NCBI RefSeq assembly: GCF_030324495.1
Contig: NZ_JACAGN010000006.1
Span: forward strand, 150,811-214,810
Length of the DNA: 64,000 bases
Origin: Myroides sp. 1354
Lineage (GTDB): Bacteria; Bacteroidota; Bacteroidia; Flavobacteriales; Flavobacteriaceae
Direction of reading: 5' to 3'
A program made the position numbers and the translations under genes. The notes beneath the pieces were generated by a model that saw nothing but the letters and a program-made list of their open reading frames with translations, was not told the origin of the DNA and did not search any database. This document shows, in pieces, positions 7,977 to 16,943 of this stretch (positions are counted from its first letter, which is position 1; the number at the start of each line of letters is the position of its first letter).

Positions 7977-8903
7977 ATGATAGTTAGAGACAAAAAGCAT
8001 ATTGTTCAAATGCTTTTTATTTGGAAAGGATCTGTGTTGAAGAAGATTGCCCCTACCTTACTCGCCATCTTTCTTTTTTCTTGGTTGGTCTATTGGAGTC
8101 ACTACTTTTTTCCGGATGTTATTATACCTTTAAATGTGGGAGCCTTTGCCTTAGTTGGAATTTCCTTGGCTATTTTCTTAGGTTTTTGCAATAGTGCAGC
8201 TTACGATCGCTATTGGGAAGGACGAAAACAATGGGGGAGTTTGGTTATCCACAGTCGCTCTTTAGCTTTTCAGCTTTTGCATTTCATTAAAGAAGATGAG
8301 ACTTTTACTTTAAAAGAGAAGCAAAAGGGAATCCAATTGATTATTGCGTTTTGTTATGCCTTAAATAAACAATTGAGAAATAAAACGGATTTAGCTATCG
8401 TTCGCTCGTATCTAACGGAAGACATGTATCAGGAAATGTTGACCAAGCGTTTTAAACCCGCTTTCTTGTTGAGTGAATTGACTAAATGGGTGAATGAACA
8501 GCAACAAGCAGGACGTATAGATACCATCACTCAAGCGAGAATTGACCAAAATATAGAGCAATTGTCCATGGTATTAGGGGCTTGTGAACGCATCGTACAC
8601 ACTAAAATTCCATTTGTTTACTTTGTCATTTTACATCGTACTGTTTATGTGTATAGCTTTCTCCTTCCTTTTGGTTTAATCGATTTGATTGTATGGACCA
8701 TGCCGTTTTTTGTGACTTTTGTCGCGTATACGTTTATTGCCTTGGATGCAGTTGTCGCTGAAATTGCAGAGCCTTTTGGTGAAGAAGAAAACGATTTAGC
8801 CTTGGATCAAATGTGCAGCAATATCGCCTATTCCTTGTCCGAAATTTCAGGATTAGAACTTCCTGCTTTGGTATTACCCAACGAGAATTATATTGTAAAA
8901 TAA
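7977..8903 (+). CDS. Bestrophin family ion channel (UPF0187)
   Basis: The 308-residue protein starts with MIVRDKKHI. It then has a paired transmembrane region (about 28-75) ending in FLGFCNSAAYDRYWEGRKQWG, the most conserved part of bacterial bestrophins. A second membrane pair lies near 215-255. The acidic segment AEPFGEEENDLALDQMC (around 260-277) is also typical. Bestrophins form pentameric anion or cation channels. The length is typical for bacterial members (about 290-310). The gene is monocistronic, with a terminator just downstream. Confidence 0.92.
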   Translation: MIVRDKKHIVQMLFIWKGSVLKKIAPTLLAIFLFSWLVYWSHYFFPDVIIPLNVGAFALVGISLAIFLGFCNSAAYDRYWEGRKQWGSLVIHSRSLAFQLLHFIKEDETFTLKEKQKGIQLIIAFCYALNKQLRNKTDLAIVRSYLTEDMYQEMLTKRFKPAFLLSELTKWVNEQQQAGRIDTITQARIDQNIEQLSMVLGACERIVHTKIPFVYFVILHRTVYVYSFLLPFGLIDLIVWTMPFFVTFVAYTFIALDAVVAEIAEPFGEEENDLALDQMCSNIAYSLSEISGLELPALVLPNENYIVK

Positions 8904-8927
8904 GAAGGTACAACCAGTAAAATAAAG

Positions 8928-8958
8928 AAAACACGCAAGTTAGGCGTGTTTTTTTTGT
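8928..8958 (+). terminator. Intrinsic terminator after bestrophin
   Basis: AAAACACGC (8928-8936) pairs with GCGTGTTTT (8944-8952) around a 7-base loop and is followed by a T-run. Confidence 0.8.
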
Positions 8959-9087
8959 ACTTAAGCCAAAGTAAACTCTTTTTTATTAAGAAAAAATTAA
9001 CGCAATAAAGATAGAAAAAAAGTACCCTATTCGCATTATTTTTTTTGTCTTGTAAATTATTTTTGCTTAGTTTTTATCTAATGATAT

Positions 9088-9714
9088 ATGAGTGACTTTG
9101 AAGTAAATTCATTTTATGAGTTAATAATACACGATTTAGTGAATCGTGGTTACTCCGTGGTTGATTGTTTTTTCACAGAAAAGGAAATCGACCTGTTGCG
9201 CGCAAACTTTTTTATGAAACAAGATTTGCAAGTGTTTAAAAAAGCAGCAATAGGACAAGCAAGTGAGGAACAAATAGTAGAAGAGGTGAGAGGGGATTTT
9301 ATTCTGTGGTTGAACGAGCAAACACCTGATGAGGTCGAGGCAATGTACTTCCAAAAGATGAATGAATTTATTGCTTATGTCAACCGCACTTGTTTCTTGG
9401 GAATCAAAGAGGGAGAATTTCACTATGCGAATTATCCTGTAGGAACAGGTTACCAGCGTCACTTGGATGTTTTTCACAAAGATACGCGTCGTACATTGTC
9501 TGTCGTACTTTATTTAAATGAGAAGGATTGGACACCAGCCAATGGGGGAGAACTAGTGTTGTTCTTACCCGATGAAGAAGGAAATGAACGAGAGGAAATT
9601 GTGTATGCACTTCCTGGGCGATTGGTGATTTTTGACAGCAAATCCATCGAACACGAAGTTCGAACCGTTCATAAACCTCGTTATAGTATTACGGGATGGT
9701 TGAAAACAAGATAA
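9088..9714 (+). CDS. 2OG-Fe(II) oxygenase
   Basis: The 208-residue protein has the iron-binding triad of prolyl-hydroxylase-like dioxygenases. HLDVFHKD (about residues 130-137) supplies the HxD pair, and the distal His is in SIEHEV near residue 190. RYSITGW supplies the arginine that binds the 2-oxoglutarate carboxylate. These enzymes hydroxylate a substrate using oxygen and 2-oxoglutarate; the substrate is unknown. The gene has its own -7 box, TATTTTTG, at 9058-9065 and a strong terminator, so it is probably a single-gene unit. Confidence 0.88.
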   Translation: MSDFEVNSFYELIIHDLVNRGYSVVDCFFTEKEIDLLRANFFMKQDLQVFKKAAIGQASEEQIVEEVRGDFILWLNEQTPDEVEAMYFQKMNEFIAYVNRTCFLGIKEGEFHYANYPVGTGYQRHLDVFHKDTRRTLSVVLYLNEKDWTPANGGELVLFLPDEEGNEREEIVYALPGRLVIFDSKSIEHEVRTVHKPRYSITGWLKTR

Positions 9715-9717
9715 AGT

Positions 9718-9744
9718 AAAGCTAGGGAAACCTAGCTTTTTTTT
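9718..9744 (+). terminator. Intrinsic terminator after the 2OG oxygenase gene
   Basis: AAAGCTAGG (9718-9726) and CCTAGCTTT (9731-9739) pair around a GAAA tetraloop, followed by T's. Confidence 0.9.
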
Positions 9745-10003
9745 GTGTAGTTGTGCAATATTCGATTGAGTTAGAAAGGAGGGGAGTAAAGGTTTTAGTA
9801 AGAAGTTAGGAAGGAAGAAACTCGTAGTTTGTTTGATCAAAGAGCATTAAATAGAGCTAAGTCTCTATTTATATAGGACGAACGCCTTGCAACTCCCACT
9901 GAAGTATGTTTTTAATTGATTCGATATAAAAGGATCACAAATACTTAATTTGACTATCTTGTAGGCGAAAATTAGCGACTATTAAATTTTTTCTACAACA
10001 AGA

Positions 10004-10762
10004 ATGAAGTGTAAAAAATCAAATAATACAAGGGTAAAGCAATTCATTCCTATTTGCTTTGTTGGGCTAGTAATTTTGTTTTTAACCGCTTGTAATGAAA
10101 GCGTAGTGACGGGATTTAACAAGGTAGATAAAAATTATAGTTTCAGGTCGATAGAAGTTAAACATACTAGTGAACTACAATTAAAACGCTATTTTTTTAG
10201 GGAAAAGTCAGATTCAGTTTATACGGTGATCGCGTATAACAGTGGGGAAGTTGATCGAGGTTGGACGTATAAATTTAAGAGGATTGGCGATTGGTATTTT
10301 GAAAATAAAAATCAAAGTGTAGATAGTATAGTGAATTATATCACCTATTGTGGTGGACTCCATCACATGAATACCATTAAGCATTTTTATAACAATGAAC
10401 CCCAATTAGACAGCGGTTTTTGGCATGAATTTGTCTATGATTCAATTGATATTAGACGAAAAAAAGCGTTTGAGTTAGAACTAAAGGTCAATTACGATAA
10501 GACACGATATGAAGGAACTATGTATTTGTGTTTATTTAATAATCCTGTGTATCATGCTGATTATTGTGATTTCAAATCCTTTACTAAGGATAGTATATTT
10601 TCCTATGGGGATGATTTTTACAATGTTCGAATTACTCCCCAAGATCAAGGAGTCAATTCAATTCAAGGATATTATACGTTATTACCTAAAAAACAACGCA
10701 AAATAGATGAAAGTAAAAATCTAAAGGTTGTTTTCTTTAGATTGGATTTTGATGCAAAGTAA
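10004..10762 (+). CDS. Putative lipoprotein of unknown function
   Basis: The 252-residue protein has a basic N-terminus, a hydrophobic segment and the lipobox LTAC near residues 27-30. It is therefore predicted to be a lipoprotein anchored in the envelope. The mature part is rich in aromatic and charged residues and is probably beta-rich. I recognise no domain. It is the first gene of a run of small exported or membrane-anchored proteins (10004-12884) that looks like accessory DNA. The next frame begins within 20 bp of its stop. Confidence 0.7.
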   Translation: MKCKKSNNTRVKQFIPICFVGLVILFLTACNESVVTGFNKVDKNYSFRSIEVKHTSELQLKRYFFREKSDSVYTVIAYNSGEVDRGWTYKFKRIGDWYFENKNQSVDSIVNYITYCGGLHHMNTIKHFYNNEPQLDSGFWHEFVYDSIDIRRKKAFELELKVNYDKTRYEGTMYLCLFNNPVYHADYCDFKSFTKDSIFSYGDDFYNVRITPQDQGVNSIQGYYTLLPKKQRKIDESKNLKVVFFRLDFDAK

Positions 10763-10781
10763 AATGCTAGTATTTTGGAAT

Positions 10782-11309
10782 ATGAGAACAAAGTGGAAAA
10801 TAATTGGTTTTGTTTTTTTATCTTGTTTGGTTTATTTTTCAATACACCCAATTGTACTTGATTATACGAAGCCAACTCAATTTCCTTTAGCTAGTAAACA
10901 GTTGAAGAAGGAAAAAGGAGAAATGTTTATGCTGAATGATTTAGTACAACCGAGCGAAAATATGGATTTTACGATTTATTTGATACTAAACCAAGAGGAT
11001 AATACGTTCGTAAAACAAGGATTTAAGAGCAATCCTATTTTGAAAATATCGGATCAAGCGATTATTTCTAACTTTTTAAGTGAAAAACTCACCTACACTG
11101 ATACGGATGTTGCGACTGTTCAGAACAAAATAGTTTTATGTGCTAATGGTCGTGTTGTGTTAGAGTTTGCAGTAGCAATCACACCAAATAGTATAGGCAT
11201 ACAAAATCAGGAGACGGGTTGGGCCACGTTCAATAACCCGCAAGAGGCTCAGTCGCTTTTGCAAAAATGCACGAGATATAATTATCCTATTTTACTGCTT
11301 AAAAATTAA
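10782..11309 (+). CDS. Membrane-anchored protein of unknown function
   Basis: I chose the ATG at 10782, which puts a basic MRTKWK tip before a single hydrophobic helix (residues 7-22). An in-frame ATG at 10764 is also possible. The remaining roughly 150 residues are predicted outside the cytoplasm and show no known domain or conserved cysteines. The gene follows the lipoprotein gene almost directly and is likely co-transcribed with it. The function is unknown. Confidence 0.6.
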   Translation: MRTKWKIIGFVFLSCLVYFSIHPIVLDYTKPTQFPLASKQLKKEKGEMFMLNDLVQPSENMDFTIYLILNQEDNTFVKQGFKSNPILKISDQAIISNFLSEKLTYTDTDVATVQNKIVLCANGRVVLEFAVAITPNSIGIQNQETGWATFNNPQEAQSLLQKCTRYNYPILLLKN

Positions 11310-11357
11310 GAGGAAGAAAGACAGAAGAACTAGAGGTTTATCATTTACAACTTTAAT

Positions 11358-11678
11358 ATGCCAAAAGTAATCACCGTACCAAAAGATCAAGCAGCACAAG
11401 ATGCTTTAAATTATGATTACGCTGCATCTGAGCAATTGATTGAGCTTGAATTAACAAAAGAAGAGTTCGAAGAGTTGTGGAATGATGATGTTTTTACTGC
11501 TATTAATCGAATAACAGGAAGCAATATTGATGATTTTGAAGATGAACATATTATGGATCTTCAGGTAATAGAACATGTGTGGAATGAATTAAAAACAAAT
11601 CAAATCGCTCCAACAAATATTCTTCAAATGTTTGAATTAGCTTTAATACACAAAACAAGTATTCACTTTTATTTTTAA
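11358..11678 (+). CDS. Small acidic cytoplasmic protein of unknown function
   Basis: The 106-residue protein has no signal peptide or membrane segment. It is acidic (clusters such as EFEELWNDD and DDFEDEHIMD) and probably mostly helical. It is the only clearly cytoplasmic product in the 10004-12884 cluster. Small acidic proteins of this kind include many immunity proteins, but no toxin gene is adjacent, so that reading is speculative. The next gene starts 9 bp downstream. Confidence 0.6.
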   Translation: MPKVITVPKDQAAQDALNYDYAASEQLIELELTKEEFEELWNDDVFTAINRITGSNIDDFEDEHIMDLQVIEHVWNELKTNQIAPTNILQMFELALIHKTSIHFYF

Positions 11679-11687
11679 ATTGATAAG

Positions 11688-12158
11688 ATGCTGGAATATA
11701 TAAAAAAAATAATTTTAATTGTCCTTACCTTTAGTTGTTTGTTCAGCTGCAAAAAATCAAAAGAATATAAAGCATCTTCGATAGAACAAGTTGATTATGG
11801 CACTTTATATTTTGTGAGATTTCAGGTTAATACAGATCGAGCGGTTAGTTGTAATAATTTTATGAATGAGTTAGGGTTTATTACCTCCTATTTCAAAATA
11901 CAGAAGCAAAGTTTTATAGATGAATTGTTGAGTAATCCGATGATTGAAGGAGAATCTGGAGATGATTATGGTATGGATGTACGATATCGAATTGAATTAA
12001 AAGATAAAATCATTTGTATTGATAATTTCGGTAATTATTCTATTGATAATAAGTATAGAGGTACACTCAGTAATTTTCAACTTTTGTTGAATTATGTTGA
12101 AATGAATAGGGAAAATAGTATTAAGTTAGAAGAGGATTTTTCTTTGATTAATGATTAG
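11688..12158 (+). CDS. Putative lipoprotein of unknown function
   Basis: The 156-residue protein has a basic tip, a hydrophobic segment and the lipobox LFSC near residues 18-21, followed by KKSKEYK. It is predicted to be a lipoprotein. No domain is recognised in the mature part. It follows the 106-residue gene by 9 bp and precedes two small related single-span proteins, so it is probably part of the same transcription unit. Confidence 0.65.
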   Translation: MLEYIKKIILIVLTFSCLFSCKKSKEYKASSIEQVDYGTLYFVRFQVNTDRAVSCNNFMNELGFITSYFKIQKQSFIDELLSNPMIEGESGDDYGMDVRYRIELKDKIICIDNFGNYSIDNKYRGTLSNFQLLLNYVEMNRENSIKLEEDFSLIND

Positions 12159-12198
12159 TCTAATAGAAAGAGTAAGGCATTGCCTCAGTCTTCGTAAA

Positions 12199-12531
12199 AT
12201 GGTCAAGATGAAATTTAAACATAGTTGGAGACTCTATCCTTTACTCTTGATTTTTGGAGTCTTTTTTTATTTTCATATTACGGGTAAAAGAAAAAGAATG
12301 GAGTTTTATGAAAGAGCAATAAATGAAAAAATAATAGATTCTAACGATTGGCAAAAACGAACCATAACCTATTATTTAGAAAGTGGTTTAGAAATCAATT
12401 GCACGCCAGTAGATCATTGGAATATAAATGTGGGAGATTCTCTTGTTAAAACGGAAAATACTGCGTTGTTTACTATTTATAAAAAGAATACGGAAGGCGT
12501 TTATTTCCGATACGGATCGTTTGATTTATAA
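12199..12531 (+). CDS. Single-span membrane protein, tandem paralogue 1
   Basis: The ATG at 12199 gives 110 residues and avoids overlap with the upstream lipoprotein gene; an ATG at 12208 is equally plausible. One hydrophobic helix near the N-terminus is followed by about 80 extracytoplasmic residues. The C-terminal half shares a pattern with the next gene: GDSLVK, then T..F.IYKKNT.G.YF. The two are therefore probably tandem duplicates. The function is unknown. Confidence 0.6.
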   Translation: MVKMKFKHSWRLYPLLLIFGVFFYFHITGKRKRMEFYERAINEKIIDSNDWQKRTITYYLESGLEINCTPVDHWNINVGDSLVKTENTALFTIYKKNTEGVYFRYGSFDL

Positions 12532-12554
12532 GTGTTTCGGTTAAGGTTTGTACT

Positions 12555-12884
12555 ATGAGAAATATAAAAAAAGCAGGAGCAATATTTTTTATCCTTTTCA
12601 TGATTGGATTGATTGTTTTTTGTGAAAGAAAGAGTTATTGGGAAAGAACTACCTTTAGAAAAGAAGCGATTAATTCATATATCATTCAAAAAAGAAGTAA
12701 TTGGACGGGAGGACGAAGTTATGATTATCTTCTCCCAAATAACATTGTACTTACACTTCCTAATAATCAGAATTTAGTAAAAGGAGATTCTATTTCAAAA
12801 AAAAGCAATACCTATCGTTTTTCTGTTTATAGAAAAGATACAGTAGGACAATATAGGTTTTACAAAGATTATGATATCCAGTAG
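12555..12884 (+). CDS. Single-span membrane protein, tandem paralogue 2
   Basis: The 109-residue protein has one N-terminal hydrophobic helix (about residues 8-24). A short region follows, ending with GDSISK and FSVYRKDTVGQYRFYKDY. This C-terminal pattern resembles the preceding gene (12199-12531) in spacing and key residues, which suggests duplication and divergence. It is 23 bp downstream of that gene and is the last member of the 10004-12884 cluster. The function is unknown. Confidence 0.65.
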   Translation: MRNIKKAGAIFFILFMIGLIVFCERKSYWERTTFRKEAINSYIIQKRSNWTGGRSYDYLLPNNIVLTLPNNQNLVKGDSISKKSNTYRFSVYRKDTVGQYRFYKDYDIQ

Positions 12885-13098
12885 CTTAATAAGAGAAAGA
12901 CTCTATTTGTTGCGAATATGGAATAGATGTTTTGATACTGGAGTGTCAAATGCAGACAAAAAATAGAATCACTGAAGACAAACTCAAACTCACAAAAGCA
13001 CAAAAGCACAAAAAAACAAAAACACTCTCCCATTATTTTCAGTATTTTTGTTCATTACAGACAAGTGAACTACATCTTTTGTCTTTTAAAAATAAACT

Positions 13099-13995
13099 AT
13101 GTTTGATTTTCGGTTAAAGGTTTTTTATACAGTAGCAAAAAGGGAAAGCTTTACCAAAGCAGCCAAAGAGCTACTCATCTCCCAACCAGCCGTTTCTAAA
13201 CATATTCGAGAGATTGAATCTCACTATCAGACGAAACTTTTTGTGCGCGACGGTATTACGATTCGCTTAACCGAATCAGGGCGATTGCTGTATACCTATG
13301 CGGAGGATATTTTTTCCACTTATCGCAATTTAGAATTCGATATGCATGCACTCAATGCAAAAATGGGAGGCAATCTGCGTATCGGGGCGAGTACAACTGT
13401 TTCTCAATACGTTTTACCTCCTCTTTTGGCGGAATTTAGAGGAAAAGTTCACGATATACACTTGGATATCCTTTCTGAAAATTCAGCCGTAATAGAGCAG
13501 TTGTTATTGAGTAAAAATATAGATGTGGGAATTGTTGAAGGATGTTCCAAAAATCCGCAGATTAAGTATATCGATTTTATTGATGACGAAATTGTCTTGG
13601 TATGTCGAGCAGAAAATCCCAAGTTTAAAACGGGAATTATTGAGCCTGAAGAACTCAAAGACTATTCCTTTTTACTGAGAGAAACTGGATCAGGTACCCT
13701 AGATGTTATTGAAAGTAATCTGAATCAAGTCGGTATTTCACTCAATCAATTGCGCAATGAAATGAACTTTTCCAGTACAGAAAGTATTAAGATGTATCTG
13801 AAGCATTCTGATAGCTTCGCTTTTCTTTCCATTCACGCTATTTTAAAAGAATTAAAGTATAATGAATTGGTTGTCGTGGATATTAACGGATTGGATATCC
13901 GTAGAAAATTCAGCATTGTACAGCGCCAAGGGCAAGAAAGTGCCTTGGTAGAACTGTTTATTCGATTCATTAAATCGTATAACCTAAAGTTATAG
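13099..13995 (+). CDS. LysR-family transcriptional regulator
   Basis: The 298-residue protein begins with the LysR helix-turn-helix (residues 1-60), including ESFTKAAKELLISQPAVSKHI. It is followed by a periplasmic-binding-protein-like effector domain (about 88-295). Its length is normal. A -7 box, TATTTTTG, lies at 13043-13050. The YeiH-type transporter gene starts about 70 bp downstream on the same strand. LysR regulators such as YeiE/CbbR-like proteins often flank yeiH, so this one probably controls the transporter. The inducer is unknown. Confidence 0.92.
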   Translation: MFDFRLKVFYTVAKRESFTKAAKELLISQPAVSKHIREIESHYQTKLFVRDGITIRLTESGRLLYTYAEDIFSTYRNLEFDMHALNAKMGGNLRIGASTTVSQYVLPPLLAEFRGKVHDIHLDILSENSAVIEQLLLSKNIDVGIVEGCSKNPQIKYIDFIDDEIVLVCRAENPKFKTGIIEPEELKDYSFLLRETGSGTLDVIESNLNQVGISLNQLRNEMNFSSTESIKMYLKHSDSFAFLSIHAILKELKYNELVVVDINGLDIRRKFSIVQRQGQESALVELFIRFIKSYNLKL

Positions 13996-14066
13996 CCGAT
14001 AACTATTATGTATTTTTTTCGCCTTTCTAGATGATTGACCTTTGTAGGGTAGAAAATAGATACACG

Positions 14067-15008
14067 ATGACTATACAAAATAACAATACAGTTCTAGGGA
14101 GTAAAATCATTTTAATCGGTTTAGCCGTTTTGAGTTTGTTTCCCTTTATCTCTTCCGCCACTGCTTTAGTTTTGGGGATTATATACGCCCAAATCTTTGA
14201 AAACCCTTATGGCAAACAAACGAAAAAAGCGACGGGACTACTGTTAAAGGTTGCCGTGGTAGGGTTGGGGTTTGGGATGAATATCTACAGCGCTTTAGCA
14301 GCGGGAAAAGATGGATTCGTCTTGACTATTTTTTCAATCTTCTTAACCTTAATCTTGGGATTTGGAATAGGAAAACTATTGAAAATTGACAAGAAAATAT
14401 CGTACTTAATTTCTTCGGGAACTGCTATCTGTGGAGGTAGTGCTATTGCAGCCGTATCCCCAGTGATTGATGCAGATGAAAAACAAATATCCGTTGCTTT
14501 GGGAATTGTATTTGTCCTTAATTCTATTGCTTTGATTATCTTTCCTCCCATAGGACATGCGTTGGGGCTGAGTCAAGTAGATTTCGGACTTTGGTCTGCG
14601 ATCGCCATTCACGATACGAGTTCTGTAGTCGGTGCAGCTGCTAAATATGGAGATGAAGCCTTAGAAGTAGCTACAACGGTTAAATTAGCCCGTGCCTTAT
14701 GGGTGATTCCGGTTGCCTTTTTATCTACCATGCTTTTCAAAAACAAAGGGTCAAAGGTGAAAATTCCCTATTTCATTGGATTGTTTATCCTTGCTATGCT
14801 AGCTAATTCTTATATTCCTTTTATTCAACCTTTAGGTCCTTATATTGTAGAATTATCCAAAGCCGCATTGACATTAACCCTCTTTTTAATCGGTACGTCA
14901 TTATCCTTTCGAACCGTAAAAAACGTAGGGGCAAAACCCTTTATTGAAGGCGTTTTGTTGTGGGTGTTTATTTCGGTAAGTTCGTTAGCGTATATCTTAT
15001 ATCTGTAG
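14067..15008 (+). CDS. YeiH family putative sulfate/anion exporter (UPF0324)
   Basis: I chose the ATG at 14067 because it begins MTIQNNN just before the first membrane segment; an upstream in-frame ATG at 14031 adds only a polar tail. The protein has about 313 residues and 10 spans. It contains SGTAICGGSAIAAVSPVIDAD (around 120-140) and AIHDTSSVVGAAAKYG (around 185-200), hallmarks of the UPF0324/YeiH family. Family members are annotated as putative sulfate exporters, with weak experimental support. The gene follows a LysR regulator. Confidence 0.88.
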   Translation: MTIQNNNTVLGSKIILIGLAVLSLFPFISSATALVLGIIYAQIFENPYGKQTKKATGLLLKVAVVGLGFGMNIYSALAAGKDGFVLTIFSIFLTLILGFGIGKLLKIDKKISYLISSGTAICGGSAIAAVSPVIDADEKQISVALGIVFVLNSIALIIFPPIGHALGLSQVDFGLWSAIAIHDTSSVVGAAAKYGDEALEVATTVKLARALWVIPVAFLSTMLFKNKGSKVKIPYFIGLFILAMLANSYIPFIQPLGPYIVELSKAALTLTLFLIGTSLSFRTVKNVGAKPFIEGVLLWVFISVSSLAYILYL

Positions 15009-15012
15009 AGGA

Positions 15013-15067
15013 GTTATCGGTTATGAGTGATCTGTTATCGGTTAACAGATCACTCATAACCGATAAC
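15013..15067. repeat. Perfect 25-bp inverted repeat of GTTATC/GTTAAC type
   Basis: The left arm (15013-15037) and right arm (15043-15067) are exact reverse complements around the 5-base loop TCGGT. The arms begin with GTTATCGGTTATG and end with CTGTTA. It lies between convergent genes and just before a separate terminator. The same words occur at 6170-6202 and 63895-63921. Confidence 0.85.
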
Positions 15068-15077
15068 AGGTAACCAT

Positions 15078-15111
15078 AAAAAAACGGCAATTTTTCAATT
15101 GCCGTTTTTTT
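15078..15111. terminator. Bidirectional terminator between yeiH and the carboxylase gene
   Basis: CGGCAATT (85-92 of 15001+) pairs with AATTGCCG (15097-15104). A-run and T-run flanks make it work for both converging genes. Confidence 0.9.
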
Positions 15112-15113
15112 AT

Positions 15114-16742
15114 TTATACTTGAATAACACCTAAGTTGAATGGTTTCTCGATAGGCGCGTGATTCGCCGCTTCAATTCCCATAGAAATCCACTTTCTCGT
15201 ATCTAGTGGGTCGATGATAGCATCGGTCCAAATGCGAGCAGCAGCATAATAAGGTGAAACTTGTTTGTCGTATTTCGCTTTAATTTTATCGTATAATTTT
15301 TGTTCTTCTTCAGCCGATAATTCTTCCCCTTTTGCTTTTAGAGAAGAAGCTTCGATTTGCAGTAATACTTTGGCTGCTTGAGCACCACCCATTACCGCAA
15401 GTTCTGCACTTGGCCAAGCAAAGATTAAACGCGGATCATAAGCCTTTCCACACATTGCATAGTTACCTGCACCATATGAATTTCCTACAACTACCGTAAA
15501 TTTAGGAACAACAGAGTTTGAAACGGCATTCACCATTTTTGCTCCATCTTTGATGATTCCTCCGTGTTCTGATTTAGAACCAACCATGAATCCCGTTACA
15601 TCTTGTAGGAATACCAATGGAATTTTCTTTTGGTTGCAATTGGCAATAAAACGAGTAGCCTTATCTGCAGAGTCGGAATAAATTACTCCTCCAAACTGCA
15701 TTTCTCCTTTTTTCGTTTTTACCACTTTGCGTTGGTTGGCAACGATTCCAACCGCCCATCCATCTATACGAGCATATCCTGTAATGATCGATTGACCATA
15801 TCCTTCTTTGTACTCTTCAAATTCAGACTCGTCAACCAAGCGTTTGATGATTTCCATCATATCGTATTGTTCCGCACGGGATTTGGGTAAAATACCATAA
15901 ATCTCATTCGGATCAGCAATTGGTTTCTTTGCTGCAATACGGTTGTATCCTGCCTTGTCAAAATCACCAATCTTATCTACTATATTTTTGATGGTATCTA
16001 AAGCGTCTTTATCGTCTTTTGCTTTGTAATCTGTTACACCTGAAATTTCACAGTGTGTAGTCGCGCCACCTAGCGTTTCATTGTCGATACTCTCTCCAAT
16101 AGCCGCTTTTACTAAATAGCTTCCTGCTAAGAAAATACTTCCCGTTTTATCAACGATTAAAGCTTCATCGCTCATGATAGGTAAGTAGGCTCCTCCAGCA
16201 ACACAACTCCCCATTACAGCAGCGATTTGCGTAATGCCCATGCTACTCATGATGGCGTTGTTTCTGAAAATTCTTCCAAAGTGTTCTTTGTCAGGAAAAA
16301 TTTCATCTTGTAAGGGTAAATAAACCCCAGCACTATCTACCAAATAGATAATCGGTAATTTATTTTCTATTGCGATTTCTTGTGCGCGTAAATTTTTCTT
16401 TCCAGTAATCGGAAACCAAGCACCTGCTTTTACAGTAGCGTCATTGGCTACAACGATACACTGTTTTCCTTTGATATAACCTATTTTGACTACAACACCA
16501 GCTGAAGGACATCCTCCGTGTTCTTCATACATTTCATCTCCCGCAAAAGCACCAATCTCTATACTATTTGTCTTGGGATCTAATAGATAGTCAATGCGTT
16601 CTCTGGCTGTCATTTTTCCTTGTTGGTGTAATTTTTCAATTCTTTTTTCACCTCCACCAAGTTTAACTTTTGCTAGTTTTCGTTTTAAATCTGAAAGCAA
16701 TAACTTGTTGTGATCTTCGTTTTTATTGAAGTTAATATCCAT
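15114..16742 (-). CDS. Acyl-CoA carboxylase beta subunit (methylcrotonyl-CoA carboxylase-like)
   Basis: The 542-residue protein is a biotin-dependent carboxyltransferase. The N-terminal crotonase-like half contains GKMTARERI (around 43-51) and LPLQDEIFPDKEHFGRIF (around 141-158), the latter typical of methylcrotonyl-CoA carboxylase beta chains. The second half contains GAGNYAMCGKAYDPRLIF and MGGAQAAKVL. It transfers carboxyl from carboxybiotin to an acyl-CoA. A leucine-degradation role is suggested by the sequence, but no alpha subunit or other pathway gene is in the window. The -7 box TAATTTTG is at 16788-16795. Confidence 0.9.
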   Translation of the reverse strand: MDINFNKNEDHNKLLLSDLKRKLAKVKLGGGEKRIEKLHQQGKMTARERIDYLLDPKTNSIEIGAFAGDEMYEEHGGCPSAGVVVKIGYIKGKQCIVVANDATVKAGAWFPITGKKNLRAQEIAIENKLPIIYLVDSAGVYLPLQDEIFPDKEHFGRIFRNNAIMSSMGITQIAAVMGSCVAGGAYLPIMSDEALIVDKTGSIFLAGSYLVKAAIGESIDNETLGGATTHCEISGVTDYKAKDDKDALDTIKNIVDKIGDFDKAGYNRIAAKKPIADPNEIYGILPKSRAEQYDMMEIIKRLVDESEFEEYKEGYGQSIITGYARIDGWAVGIVANQRKVVKTKKGEMQFGGVIYSDSADKATRFIANCNQKKIPLVFLQDVTGFMVGSKSEHGGIIKDGAKMVNAVSNSVVPKFTVVVGNSYGAGNYAMCGKAYDPRLIFAWPSAELAVMGGAQAAKVLLQIEASSLKAKGEELSAEEEQKLYDKIKAKYDKQVSPYYAAARIWTDAIIDPLDTRKWISMGIEAANHAPIEKPFNLGVIQV

Positions 16743-16943
16743 AGTTATTTAGGTTGTTGTATAATGTTATTAGTTTTCGCTAAAGTACAAAATTAAAATA
16801 TATCGGAATACTAATCTTCTTACTATTCACGAATGCTTAAACATCAAAGCGAATCAGAATGAGAAGCTCAACTTAAAAACAAGAGAGGAGAGAATTGAAT
16901 GCTTTTTTTGTTAAATTAATTGGTTGATAATTAAAGATGAAAA

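Noticed and set aside
9565..9840. 91-residue minus-strand frame over the end of the 2OG oxygenase gene
   Set aside because: It spans the terminator hairpin and is antisense to a clear gene.
12932..13117. 61-residue plus-strand frame before the LysR gene
   Set aside because: Low-complexity Lys/Gln/Thr content from short CACAAAA repeats, and it overlaps the LysR start and promoter.
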